Of a stretch of 64,000 nucleotides of DNA, positions 1-7,994 are shown in pieces. Below the pieces are notes generated by a model, which worked only from the letters and a program-made list of their open reading frames with translations, did no database searches and was not told the origin of the DNA. Where the stretch lies: positions 3,348,001-3,412,000 of the forward strand of contig NZ_CP114176.1 in the NCBI RefSeq assembly GCF_027186265.1. The letters are read 5' to 3'. Both the position numbers and the translations under genes were made by a program. Within the stretch, counting starts at the first letter, position 1, and every line of letters starts with the position of its first letter. This stretch comes from Lentibacillus daqui. GTDB lineage: Bacteria; Bacillota; Bacilli; Bacillales; Amphibacillaceae.

Positions 1-62
1 TGCTAAGAGTATCCAATACCACTAGCACCAGTGTCCCCCATTTTTTAAACCCCAGATAAATT

Positions 63-866
63 CTAAGCCATCAGAGCCTTATGCTGTCTTTCCACCGCTT
101 TCTCTCTGTATGCTTTTTTCTCATCTTTGGACATTTTTTTATATTCCTTCAAAAACTGCTCATATTTCGGCATGACCTCGTCGACTGTTCCGAAATCCTT
201 GACCATGCCATATTCCAGCCAGAGAATTTTCTCACAAAACTTTTTCATTTGCCCGATGGAGTGACTGACAAAGATCATCGTTTTCCCCATACGCTTGAAA
301 TCCTTCATCTTCTCAAGACTTTTCTCGGCAAATGCTTTATCACCAACAGACAAGGCTTCATCAATGATCAATATCTCCGGATCGACATTGACCGAAATCG
401 CAAAGCCCAGTCGCGATTTCATCCCACTGGAATACGATTTTACCGGCTGATCGATGAACTTGCCCAACTCCGAAAACTCGATGATCTCAGGCTCTAATCT
501 TTTTATTTCTTCTTTACTAAACCCCAACATCAGACACTTCAATTCTATATTGTCCCGACCAGACAGATCATTTTTGAGCCCTGAAGCAACTGCAATCAGG
601 GATGCTTGTCCATTTATTTCAACACTGCCGGATGTCTCGGGAACAATACCGGCAATAATATTGGACAATGTTGATTTACCTGATCCATTAATCCCAACAA
701 ACCCGACAACATCGCCTTTTTCCGCTGTAAAACTAACATCCGTCAGTGCATAAAAGGATTCACCATAATTTTTTGGTGTAATGAGATCTAATAAACGCTC
801 TTTGTTGTCGTTATACAATTTATATTTCTTTGTCACGTTTTTAACAATAATTGCTTTTTCCATCAT
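63..866 (-). CDS. tarH: Teichoic acid export ABC transporter, ATP-binding subunit TarH/TagH
   Basis: This is the ATPase of the two-component exporter that moves undecaprenyl-linked wall teichoic acid out of the cytoplasm, acting on the inner face of the membrane with the permease encoded just upstream. Visible motifs are Walker A (GINGSGKST), the signature YSSGMKSRLG, Walker B (ILIIDEAL) and the switch His in FVSHS. At about 267 residues it has the short Staphylococcus TarH form and lacks the long C-terminal extension of B. subtilis TagH. The open frame begins GTG-ATC-ATG-ATG. An AAAGG box fits the ATGs (866 or 863) better than the GTG at 872. The permease stop lies about 12 bases upstream, so the two genes form an operon. 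The first 62 bases of the window hold no recognisable gene. Confidence 0.9.
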   Translation of the reverse strand: MMEKAIIVKNVTKKYKLYNDNKERLLDLITPKNYGESFYALTDVSFTAEKGDVVGFVGINGSGKSTLSNIIAGIVPETSGSVEINGQASLIAVASGLKNDLSGRDNIELKCLMLGFSKEEIKRLEPEIIEFSELGKFIDQPVKSYSSGMKSRLGFAISVNVDPEILIIDEALSVGDKAFAEKSLEKMKDFKRMGKTMIFVSHSIGQMKKFCEKILWLEYGMVKDFGTVDEVMPKYEQFLKEYKKMSKDEKKAYREKAVERQHKALMA

Positions 867-878
867 GATCACAAGCCT

Positions 879-1703
879 TTATAAATAATCAATGAAATGG
901 CGGCGGAATTTCACATGCAGCGTCGAGCCGAATATGAATAGCACAATGACTAATGCCCAGAAATAAAGCGTATAATGCCAGTGCTCAATAAAATACCAAC
1001 CTGCTCCAAAAAATGCCGAACGATACCCTTCAATTAAATACAATAATGGGTTTAACTTTAGTAATTGCATGATTGTCGGAAATTGATTCGTTAAAATAGT
1101 TATTGGCCACAGAACACCCGAGACATAAAGAAACATTCGTAATGTCGAACTCAAAAACATGTGTACATCTCTTATTATGGTGGACAATGTTGACGTTATT
1201 AGTGCAACGGAAAAAATCAAACAAAATGCGCCAAAAATAAAATAGATCAGTTGCAAGTAATATAAATTCACATAATAACCCATAAATTGAAAAATGACCA
1301 TCGTAATAACCAGCATAATTAGATGGATATAGAACTGGGAAAAAATAACATAGTTCGGGATCACACTCATAGGAAAATTCATTTTAGATAACATGCGCAA
1401 TCTCGTATAGATCGACTTGGAACCTTGAATCGTCGACTGGTAAAAGAAATTCCACAGAAAAAAGGCCGCCATCAGCCAGGTAAAAAATGGAATCTCCACT
1501 CCGCCTACTTCTACAGGTTCTCGATGCCTTAGTGCTCCAAATACAAACCAATAAATTAATATTTGAATGGTGGGGTTCAGAATCTCCCAAAACATTCCCA
1601 AATAATTGTTCCGGTTTTTACTTTTTAACTCATATAGGGAAAGCCGCCGTATTAAATAAAAATGTTTAAATTGCTCTTTAAGAACTGTTATTGCAGATTT
1701 CAT
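879..1703 (-). CDS. tarG: Teichoic acid export ABC transporter, permease TarG/TagG
   Basis: This is the membrane subunit of the wall teichoic acid flippase, partner of the ATPase immediately downstream. The 274-residue protein has the ABC-2 permease layout: a basic, partly amphipathic N-terminus with the family-typical YLGMFWEILNP segment, then about six hydrophobic membrane spans. Length matches TagG/TarG. The start ATG is preceded by AAGGAT at good spacing. The 188 bases upstream (1704-1891) are very AT-rich and must hold the tarGH promoter, but no box stands out. Confidence 0.9.
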   Translation of the reverse strand: MKSAITVLKEQFKHFYLIRRLSLYELKSKNRNNYLGMFWEILNPTIQILIYWFVFGALRHREPVEVGGVEIPFFTWLMAAFFLWNFFYQSTIQGSKSIYTRLRMLSKMNFPMSVIPNYVIFSQFYIHLIMLVITMVIFQFMGYYVNLYYLQLIYFIFGAFCLIFSVALITSTLSTIIRDVHMFLSSTLRMFLYVSGVLWPITILTNQFPTIMQLLKLNPLLYLIEGYRSAFFGAGWYFIEHWHYTLYFWALVIVLFIFGSTLHVKFRRHFIDYL

Positions 1704-1891
1704 ATGTATATCCTTTCGACTCTTAAAACCCTTTTATATACTGCTATTAATTATAATTATATTTACCTAACTTTATTATTTTTTTAATTTAACTTTTGTA
1801 ACTTAATAAATTATACAAGCAACAAGGGTAAAAGACAATAAAAGAGAAAGCAGGTCTATACCATTTATAGTATAAACCATGTTTTTAGAAA

Positions 1892-3070
1892 TCAATCTTC
1901 AAATACTTCTTTTACAACACGCTCGCTAGCATGACCATCTTCCAGATAACAAAACTTTTCATAAAATGCCTTTGTTGCATCGGATGGAACGAAACCATTT
2001 GCGTCAAATTTTAGGATTTCGTCAATAATCCCTTCCGTTGTTTTCACCAAAGGTCCAGGGGCTTTCGTTTCTAAATCAAAATAAAAACCACGTAGCTTAT
2101 CTCGATAATCGTCAATATCGTAAACATAAAATAACATTGGCCGTTTTAAATTGGCATAGTCAAAAAAAACAGAAGAATAATCTGTAATAAGTAAATCTGC
2201 AATAAGATACAGTTCGCGAATATCTTCATGATAGGAAAAGTCAAAAACAAACCCTTCATATCCCTTTAAGTCAAGGTTCTCAGCCACAAGATAATGCAAC
2301 CTTAGAATAATTATAAAATCATGATTGAGTTCTTTTCGAAGTTTTTCTAAATCAAGGTGTAAATCAAATTTATACTCACCTTTAGCATAGAATTGATTAT
2401 CTCTCCAAGTTGGTGCATACAGGATAACCTTTTTATCCAACGGTAAATCGCATTCGTTTTTTATTTTGGAAATAATATCTTGATTATTACAATTCAATAA
2501 AAAGTCATTTCTTGGATAACCAGATTCGATTATCGTCTTATCAAACGCAAAGGCTCTTCTAAATATCTCAGTCGAATAGGCATTCGGAGAAACTAAGTAG
2601 TCCCATTTGCTTGTTGATTTTAAAAAATTTTGTTTGTATTGAACTGTGTTTGTTCCTGGCATATGTACTTCATCCATATCCATTGCCAACCGTTTTAACG
2701 GTGTACCATGCCATGTTTGCAGATATGTTGTGTAACGGGGCTTGGGGATCCATAATGGTAATCGGCTATTAGATACCCAATAGCCTGCCCTAGTCATTAA
2801 CAATAACCATTTTAATGAAAAACGATACACCTTCTGGATATCTCTTCCCACTAAAGCTTTGGAGTGCCTTTTATCAACACTCCAATACATTTTATAACCT
2901 GACCTATTCTTACACATATATTCGTAAATTGCCCTTGGGTTATCACTGTATTGTTTCCCCAAAAAACTTTCAAATATGATTAGTTTAGGGTCTTTGGGAA
3001 GTACTTTTCCAAGGAAGTTAAAGGTAAATTTATATAATTTAAACACAACTCTTTTAACAGCACTTTTCAT
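1892..3070 (-). CDS. CDP-glycerol glycerophosphotransferase family protein (TagB/TagF-type)
   Basis: This 392-residue enzyme belongs to the family that transfers glycerol phosphate from CDP-glycerol onto a membrane-bound teichoic acid acceptor on the cytoplasmic face. Family motifs include QTWHGTPLKRLA, SGYPRNDF, LYAPTWRD, the catalytic-region ITDYSSVFFDYA and a C-terminal PGPLVKT block. It closely resembles the C-terminal half of its upstream neighbour, including the shared opening phrase FESFLGKQYSDNPRAIYEY, so the two probably arose by duplication. It starts 17 bases after that gene's stop, so they are likely co-transcribed. Whether it is a primase (TarF-like) or a polymerase (TagF-like) cannot be read from sequence alone. 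Confidence 0.85.
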   Translation of the reverse strand: MKSAVKRVVFKLYKFTFNFLGKVLPKDPKLIIFESFLGKQYSDNPRAIYEYMCKNRSGYKMYWSVDKRHSKALVGRDIQKVYRFSLKWLLLMTRAGYWVSNSRLPLWIPKPRYTTYLQTWHGTPLKRLAMDMDEVHMPGTNTVQYKQNFLKSTSKWDYLVSPNAYSTEIFRRAFAFDKTIIESGYPRNDFLLNCNNQDIISKIKNECDLPLDKKVILYAPTWRDNQFYAKGEYKFDLHLDLEKLRKELNHDFIIILRLHYLVAENLDLKGYEGFVFDFSYHEDIRELYLIADLLITDYSSVFFDYANLKRPMLFYVYDIDDYRDKLRGFYFDLETKAPGPLVKTTEGIIDEILKFDANGFVPSDATKAFYEKFCYLEDGHASERVVKEVFED

Positions 3071-3087
3071 ACATAATTTCTCCGTAA

Positions 3088-5241
3088 CTAAGAATCCTGC
3101 CCTATCTCTTCTAATGATTTGCCCTCAAACACGCGCTGCACCGTTTTTCTTGAAGCATTACCATTATCCCATAAACAAAATTTATTATAGAATTGATTAT
3201 AGGTATCATGATATTTCATTCGAACATCATCAATATGTTGCACAGCATCGACAACTTCGTCCGTGGTCATCAGCAGCGGACCTGGAACCTCTTTTTCCAT
3301 GTCGAAATAAAAACCTCGCATTTGATCACGGTATTTCTCAATATCATAGGTGTAAAATAATATGGGTCGTTTCAAATTGGCATAATCAAAAAAGACGGAA
3401 GAATAATCCGTGATTAACATATCTGAAATCAAATAAAGTTCTGCAATATCATCATACAGACTAAAATCATAGACAAACCCTTCATATTCCGAAACGTCCA
3501 GCCTGTTCGCAATATGATAATGAGTTCTCAATAAAAGAATATATTCATCACTTAAATTCTCTTGCATTTTATCTAGCTCTAGCTTCAGGGTAAATTTATA
3601 ATTACCCCTTGAGAAAAATTCATCGTCACGCCATGTAGGAGCGTATAATATAACTTTTTTATCAAGTGGAAGATTTAGGTTTTGCTTTAAATCATTTATG
3701 TCCTTGAAATTATTTTTTTGATATAAGATATCATTTCTGGGATACCCAAATTCCAGCATCTCTTTATCAAACTTAAAAGCCCGCCTAAATATCTTGGAAG
3801 AATATTCATTTGGTGAACTTAAATAGTCCCACCTGCGAGATTGAATATAGAAATTCTCTTTATATTTAGGATCTGCCGAGAATATATCTTTTTGGTCAAG
3901 CACCAATGTCTTCAAAGGGGTACCATGCCATGTTTGCAAATAAACGTTACCTTCCCGTTTATCCAAAGATTTTGGTAAGCGAATATTACTTACCCAATAT
4001 TTTGCCCTCGCTAAATAGTAATAATAGCGCAGACTAAACCTTTTCACCTGAATAGGGTTACCAGGAATGTTTTTCTTCTCTCGTACACTCCATACACATT
4101 TATAACCCATGTCATTATTCAACAGATATTCATAAATGTATTTTGGGTTGTCGGAGTAATTTTTACCAAGAAAACTTTCGAAAAAGACAAGCTTTTCCTT
4201 CATAGAAAACTTCATGAAAACTTTTCTATATAATAAAATAAAAAACTTTCTCTTCGTTTTCAAACCTTCCCTTATCTCCCTTAGTAGTCTGTGTTGTGTA
4301 TTGACCTTTTTATATTTATGAACATTTCCTGTTTTAATCTTATAGATTTCTCTTTTAAGAATAAAGTCCTTTTGGCTGATCAATTGAGGATCGATCTTAT
4401 TCACTGCCTCAACAAGCTGTGGGAAAAAGTCATCTATATGTTCATCTTGTTTAAAGTACGTAATGACATTCTTCCTGTAAAAATTCAACAACTGGTTATC
4501 AAGAAAACGATCAGCTAATTCGTCGTCACTGTACTCTTGCTTCAACGTATTGTAAACATCCAGGAAGCTGCTTATTTTTACATGTTCATCTGATTGGGTT
4601 AAAGACGGATTGTTAATCGGATCGTTTCGTTTCCGTTTAAAGTAAACAGCCTCTTTGATATAAGGGATTAACTCTGAATGGATAAGTGCAGGTATCAAAA
4701 AAGTTAAATCAGCATACACTTCCACATCCTCGGAAAAATGTAAATTTTCCTTAATAATATAATCACGCTTAAACAAAAAATTGACGGCAGACCTATTTTT
4801 AATTAGCTTAAACCTTTTATCAATATATGTTTTCACGTTAAAAAGGCCATCCAAAATGATCGCCATACTTTTGCTAAAATGAGTCGATTTAACTTTACCA
4901 CGAATCATATCATGATGTTTGATGTGGTTCACTAATATTTCCAATGTTTTCTCTGGGAGATAATCATCGCTATCCAAGAAGTAGATAAATTCTCCGCTAG
5001 CCTTTTTTATGCCAAAATTCCTTGCAGCTCCAACACCTTTTCGCTCGGAAAAATGAAACAATTGAATTCTGTCATCTTGCTTTGCTATTTTTTCCAACAG
5101 TTGTGTACAGTATTCATTACTATTATCGTTTATTAATAAAATTTCAAGATCGGTATAAGTTTGTTCCATTAGAGACTTCAAACAATCGTATACATATCCT
5201 TCTGTGTTATATACAGGTGTAATAACCGAAATCTTTCCCAT
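3088..5241 (-). CDS. Bifunctional GT2 glycosyltransferase / CDP-glycerol glycerophosphotransferase
   Basis: A 717-residue fusion. Residues 1 to about 110 form a GT2 glycosyltransferase core: ISVITPVYN at the start, LLINDNS, and the metal-binding DSDD at about 90-93. A helical linker follows. From about residue 347 onward the protein is a CDP-glycerol glycerophosphotransferase with QTWHGTPLKTLV, FGYPRNDI, LYAPTWRDDEFF and ITDYSSVFFDYA. It probably both adds a sugar and polymerises glycerol phosphate during teichoic acid synthesis at the membrane. This domain pairing is common in Bacillales cell wall clusters. The start ATG follows AAGGAGTG. Which sugar is added, and whether the GT2 part decorates the main chain or builds a mixed polymer, is not visible. 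Confidence 0.85.
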   Translation of the reverse strand: MGKISVITPVYNTEGYVYDCLKSLMEQTYTDLEILLINDNSNEYCTQLLEKIAKQDDRIQLFHFSERKGVGAARNFGIKKASGEFIYFLDSDDYLPEKTLEILVNHIKHHDMIRGKVKSTHFSKSMAIILDGLFNVKTYIDKRFKLIKNRSAVNFLFKRDYIIKENLHFSEDVEVYADLTFLIPALIHSELIPYIKEAVYFKRKRNDPINNPSLTQSDEHVKISSFLDVYNTLKQEYSDDELADRFLDNQLLNFYRKNVITYFKQDEHIDDFFPQLVEAVNKIDPQLISQKDFILKREIYKIKTGNVHKYKKVNTQHRLLREIREGLKTKRKFFILLYRKVFMKFSMKEKLVFFESFLGKNYSDNPKYIYEYLLNNDMGYKCVWSVREKKNIPGNPIQVKRFSLRYYYYLARAKYWVSNIRLPKSLDKREGNVYLQTWHGTPLKTLVLDQKDIFSADPKYKENFYIQSRRWDYLSSPNEYSSKIFRRAFKFDKEMLEFGYPRNDILYQKNNFKDINDLKQNLNLPLDKKVILYAPTWRDDEFFSRGNYKFTLKLELDKMQENLSDEYILLLRTHYHIANRLDVSEYEGFVYDFSLYDDIAELYLISDMLITDYSSVFFDYANLKRPILFYTYDIEKYRDQMRGFYFDMEKEVPGPLLMTTDEVVDAVQHIDDVRMKYHDTYNQFYNKFCLWDNGNASRKTVQRVFEGKSLEEIGQDS

Positions 5242-6018
5242 GATTACACTCCTTGAAGCAAAATTATTTGCAAACCCTTATTATATTTTTATTTAATATT
5301 TTTTAAAGCTCAACTTTATTTTACGTAATACCTCCATGAATTACACAAATTTTATTATAATCTAATTTGATTAACATATCAATTTTATGTCTAAGTATTT
5401 CACTTCATTGTAATTATTTCTTCACACTTAATGAAATTCGAATTATCAATTTAACTTTAGGTGTTTATTTTCATAATTGTTTTTATTTCAATGCTTTTTC
5501 AGCCTTTATGTGGAAACTTTGTCTAAAACTTGTGCGCACAGCAACGGTCAGAATAAAGGTAACAATTACATGGATAGCTATCTTTTCTGGAGAGCAACAA
5601 AAGACTAACAACACTCGACAGTCTTTTAGTTGTTTTTATACTTTCTACGTTAATCAAAACAGACCCATTCCTATACTCAATAATGAACAATACGAAAGAT
5701 AATTCACCATTTATTACCTGTAAACCTATCTATTGCAACATGATCTAAATCCTCCAATACATACGTCTAGAGTTCTGTCTTCCATCAAATTCATGGTTCA
5801 TAGATTATGCATAAAAAGGTAAACGAAGCGGTCCGTTTCCTATATTGCGTATTTTTTACATTTTTACATTCAGCACCATTCAGAACCACCGCATTGGTTG
5901 ATTCTGTAGCTCACATGGTAACTGGTCGCAATAAACTCACCACAATATGCCAGTGCCAGAACTTCCTTTTCGTATTGGAATTCCAAATGGTTCCTTCAGT
6001 TTATTTAATGAAAATACA
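5242..6018. other. Intergenic region, no supported gene
   Basis: These 777 AT-rich bases lie between two minus-strand wall genes. Open frames here lack ribosome binding sites and family features. The only clear structure is a hairpin at about 5596-5637 (AACAAAAGACT pairing with AGTCTTTTAGTT) followed by a T run on the plus strand. It looks like a rho-independent terminator although no plus-strand gene precedes it. The promoter for the GT2 fusion gene must lie near 5250-5400. Confidence 0.4.
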
Positions 6019-7539
6019 TCAACCTTTGACCAATTCGAGCCATTGCTTTTTAAATTTTTCCTCACTAAAAGTCTCTTTAACAACACTAGCGTTTATAGAT
6101 AGTTCTTCACGTAAATCCTCATTTTTCATTAACTTAATTATCTTTTCCGCAAGTTCTTTCTTATTTCCCCGTTCAACTAAATAACCATTAAACTCATTTT
6201 CAATAATATCATTTGGGCCATATTTTATATCATAAGAAATAACTGGCGTTCCAACTGCCATACTTTCTGTAAGTACCATGGCAAACGCCTCTTGTCTTGA
6301 GGTTAGGATAGAACATACTGCTTTCTCGAACGTTTCTCTGGGATTAGTAGTGTATTTTTTTAAGAATACATTATTCTTCAGACCAAGACTTTCAATTAAT
6401 AACTTTAGCTCATTCTCTAACTTTCCATTACCATATATATAATACTTAGCATCTGGAATCTTTTCAACAACATATGTAAATGCACGAATTGCTTCGTCTA
6501 AATTTTTGTCTTTATGATAACGAGCAAGTGTTACAACTAATCTACGATCGTAGTCCTTCTTATAACTTTTTTCTCTTTTTACATCATCTGGTTCACATGC
6601 ATGGGGAATCACTGTAAATTTATCATTTGCCCCATAAACTGCTTCTACATCTTTTTTTTGTTCATCTGTTAAAAATACAACTTTATCTAATTCTTTAGCT
6701 TGTTCAAATAATGTTTTATAACTTTTCTTTATGTTTTTTATATCATTAAAAGGCTCTTCTAGATGATTAGTGTGGATAACTTCAATTTTTTTTGCATTAT
6801 TATGTTTGATTCCTAATAAAAATTTATCCAATCCCCTAAGCTCGCACATGACTACTGGAAAATCTACCTCATTTAAGAGGGAGTTTAGCCATTCTTGTTG
6901 AAGATCATATAGTTTGTCATATTCCCTGGGTGTATCATTAAACAATGCTGCTCGTCCTTCTTTCCCATTTGTTGAATTAATGTGTACACTCAAGTAACAA
7001 TTACCTTTATCATCAAAATATCGATCTAATCGAGACTTATTTTCAAGTTTATCCATTTGTCGCACTCTAACTAAAACTCCACGTTGATCGTACTCTTCAC
7101 GGGCTATTCTATATCTGTCATAATCCATATAATCTATAAATTTTAAGGATCCATCTTCGTTGAATCTTTTATATTTAACGTAAAAACCATTCTTATAATA
7201 TCGATAAGATCGTTCTGTTTTCATCTTTTTAACAGGAAATTCAAAAAAACCTTTCTCCCCCACCGAATATTTATATTTATTCTTTGATTTTTTGAATTTT
7301 TTTCTTTTTGGCTTTATATGCTCGAAAAAATTAACTACTCTTATATTCTTTGATAATATTTTTCTATCATATAATTCATTTATTATAGAATTATGAAATT
7401 GTTGAAACACAAACGTAGCAATAATAACTTCACTATATTTCTCCGCTAACAAATTAGCTCGTTTTATTGAGGCTCTAGTGACCCCTCCGCGTTCAACATC
7501 CAAAGACCTAACTAATATAACAGGAGTGATACTTCCCAA
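6019..7539 (-). CDS. GT4 glycosyltransferase, TagE/TarM-like teichoic acid glucosyltransferase
   Basis: A 506-residue GT-B enzyme. The C-terminal half (about 320-500) has the group 1 nucleotide-sugar fold with VTLARYHKDKNLDEAI, YIYGNGKLE and the E-x7-E motif in EAFAMVLTESMAVGTPVISY. The N-terminal half is interrupted at about 100-205 by a beta-rich region with repeated Y/F-D/N-G motifs (YVKYKRFNEDGS, RYFDDKGNCYLS), as in the DUF1975 insertion of TarM/TagE/GtfA enzymes. It most likely attaches glucose or GlcNAc to teichoic acid repeat units in the cytoplasm. A protein glycosyltransferase role of the GtfA type is the alternative. It begins with TTG, supported by AAAGGAG eight bases upstream. 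Its own promoter lies in the 455-base gap upstream. Confidence 0.75.
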   Translation of the reverse strand: MGSITPVILVRSLDVERGGVTRASIKRANLLAEKYSEVIIATFVFQQFHNSIINELYDRKILSKNIRVVNFFEHIKPKRKKFKKSKNKYKYSVGEKGFFEFPVKKMKTERSYRYYKNGFYVKYKRFNEDGSLKFIDYMDYDRYRIAREEYDQRGVLVRVRQMDKLENKSRLDRYFDDKGNCYLSVHINSTNGKEGRAALFNDTPREYDKLYDLQQEWLNSLLNEVDFPVVMCELRGLDKFLLGIKHNNAKKIEVIHTNHLEEPFNDIKNIKKSYKTLFEQAKELDKVVFLTDEQKKDVEAVYGANDKFTVIPHACEPDDVKREKSYKKDYDRRLVVTLARYHKDKNLDEAIRAFTYVVEKIPDAKYYIYGNGKLENELKLLIESLGLKNNVFLKKYTTNPRETFEKAVCSILTSRQEAFAMVLTESMAVGTPVISYDIKYGPNDIIENEFNGYLVERGNKKELAEKIIKLMKNEDLREELSINASVVKETFSEEKFKKQWLELVKG

Positions 7540-7942
7540 TTTTCTAGCTCCTTTCAGTAACTGTTGTGTGTAATTACCATCCTATAAAGTTTAATTCCTA
7601 CTATCCTTTTTGGATTGAAAACTCAATTTAAGCATAACCATCTACAAAACTTATTTCTGTGACGTGGTCATTATCTCTAATTCTTTAACCTACATACGTC
7701 TACTATAGATTAAACAAATCGTCTAGCGATTTCCATATTGTATATACTAACATCATTACGTGGATTTACAGATTTTAAAACAGATTTATTATACCATATA
7801 TGCCGTTTCTAAATCTATTTTTACCAAAACGCATTTAATTCCCACGAATTCCAAAATTCAAAAACACAATCAAAATACTATAATATCAAATTCAGGAGAC
7901 GTTATGTACCACGTTTTGACTTTGTAATACTTCTTCAATTAG
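7540..7942. other. Intergenic region upstream of the GT4 gene
   Basis: About 400 AT-rich bases between the start of the GT4 gene and the terminator of the amidase gene. It should hold the GT4 promoter. I see no gene, RNA or repeat in it. Confidence 0.4.
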
Positions 7943-7990
7943 ATAAAAAGACTGTCACCAAAAGTTATGCCTTTTGGGACAGACTTCTTA
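7943..7990 (-). terminator. Rho-independent terminator of the GW amidase gene
   Basis: Minus-strand stem AGTCTGTCCCAAAAGG pairs with CTTTTGGTGACAGTCTT around a short loop, followed by a T run. It lies directly after the amidase stop codon. Confidence 0.75.
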
Positions 7991-7994
7991 AAAT

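Noticed and set aside
1..62. Possible gene end or terminator at the left window edge
   Set aside because: Too short to judge; only a weak T run and no clear stem.
5367..5702. Plus-strand frame of 111 codons in the gap before the GT4 gene
   Set aside because: AT-rich, no ribosome binding site, includes a terminator-like hairpin and shows no family signature.
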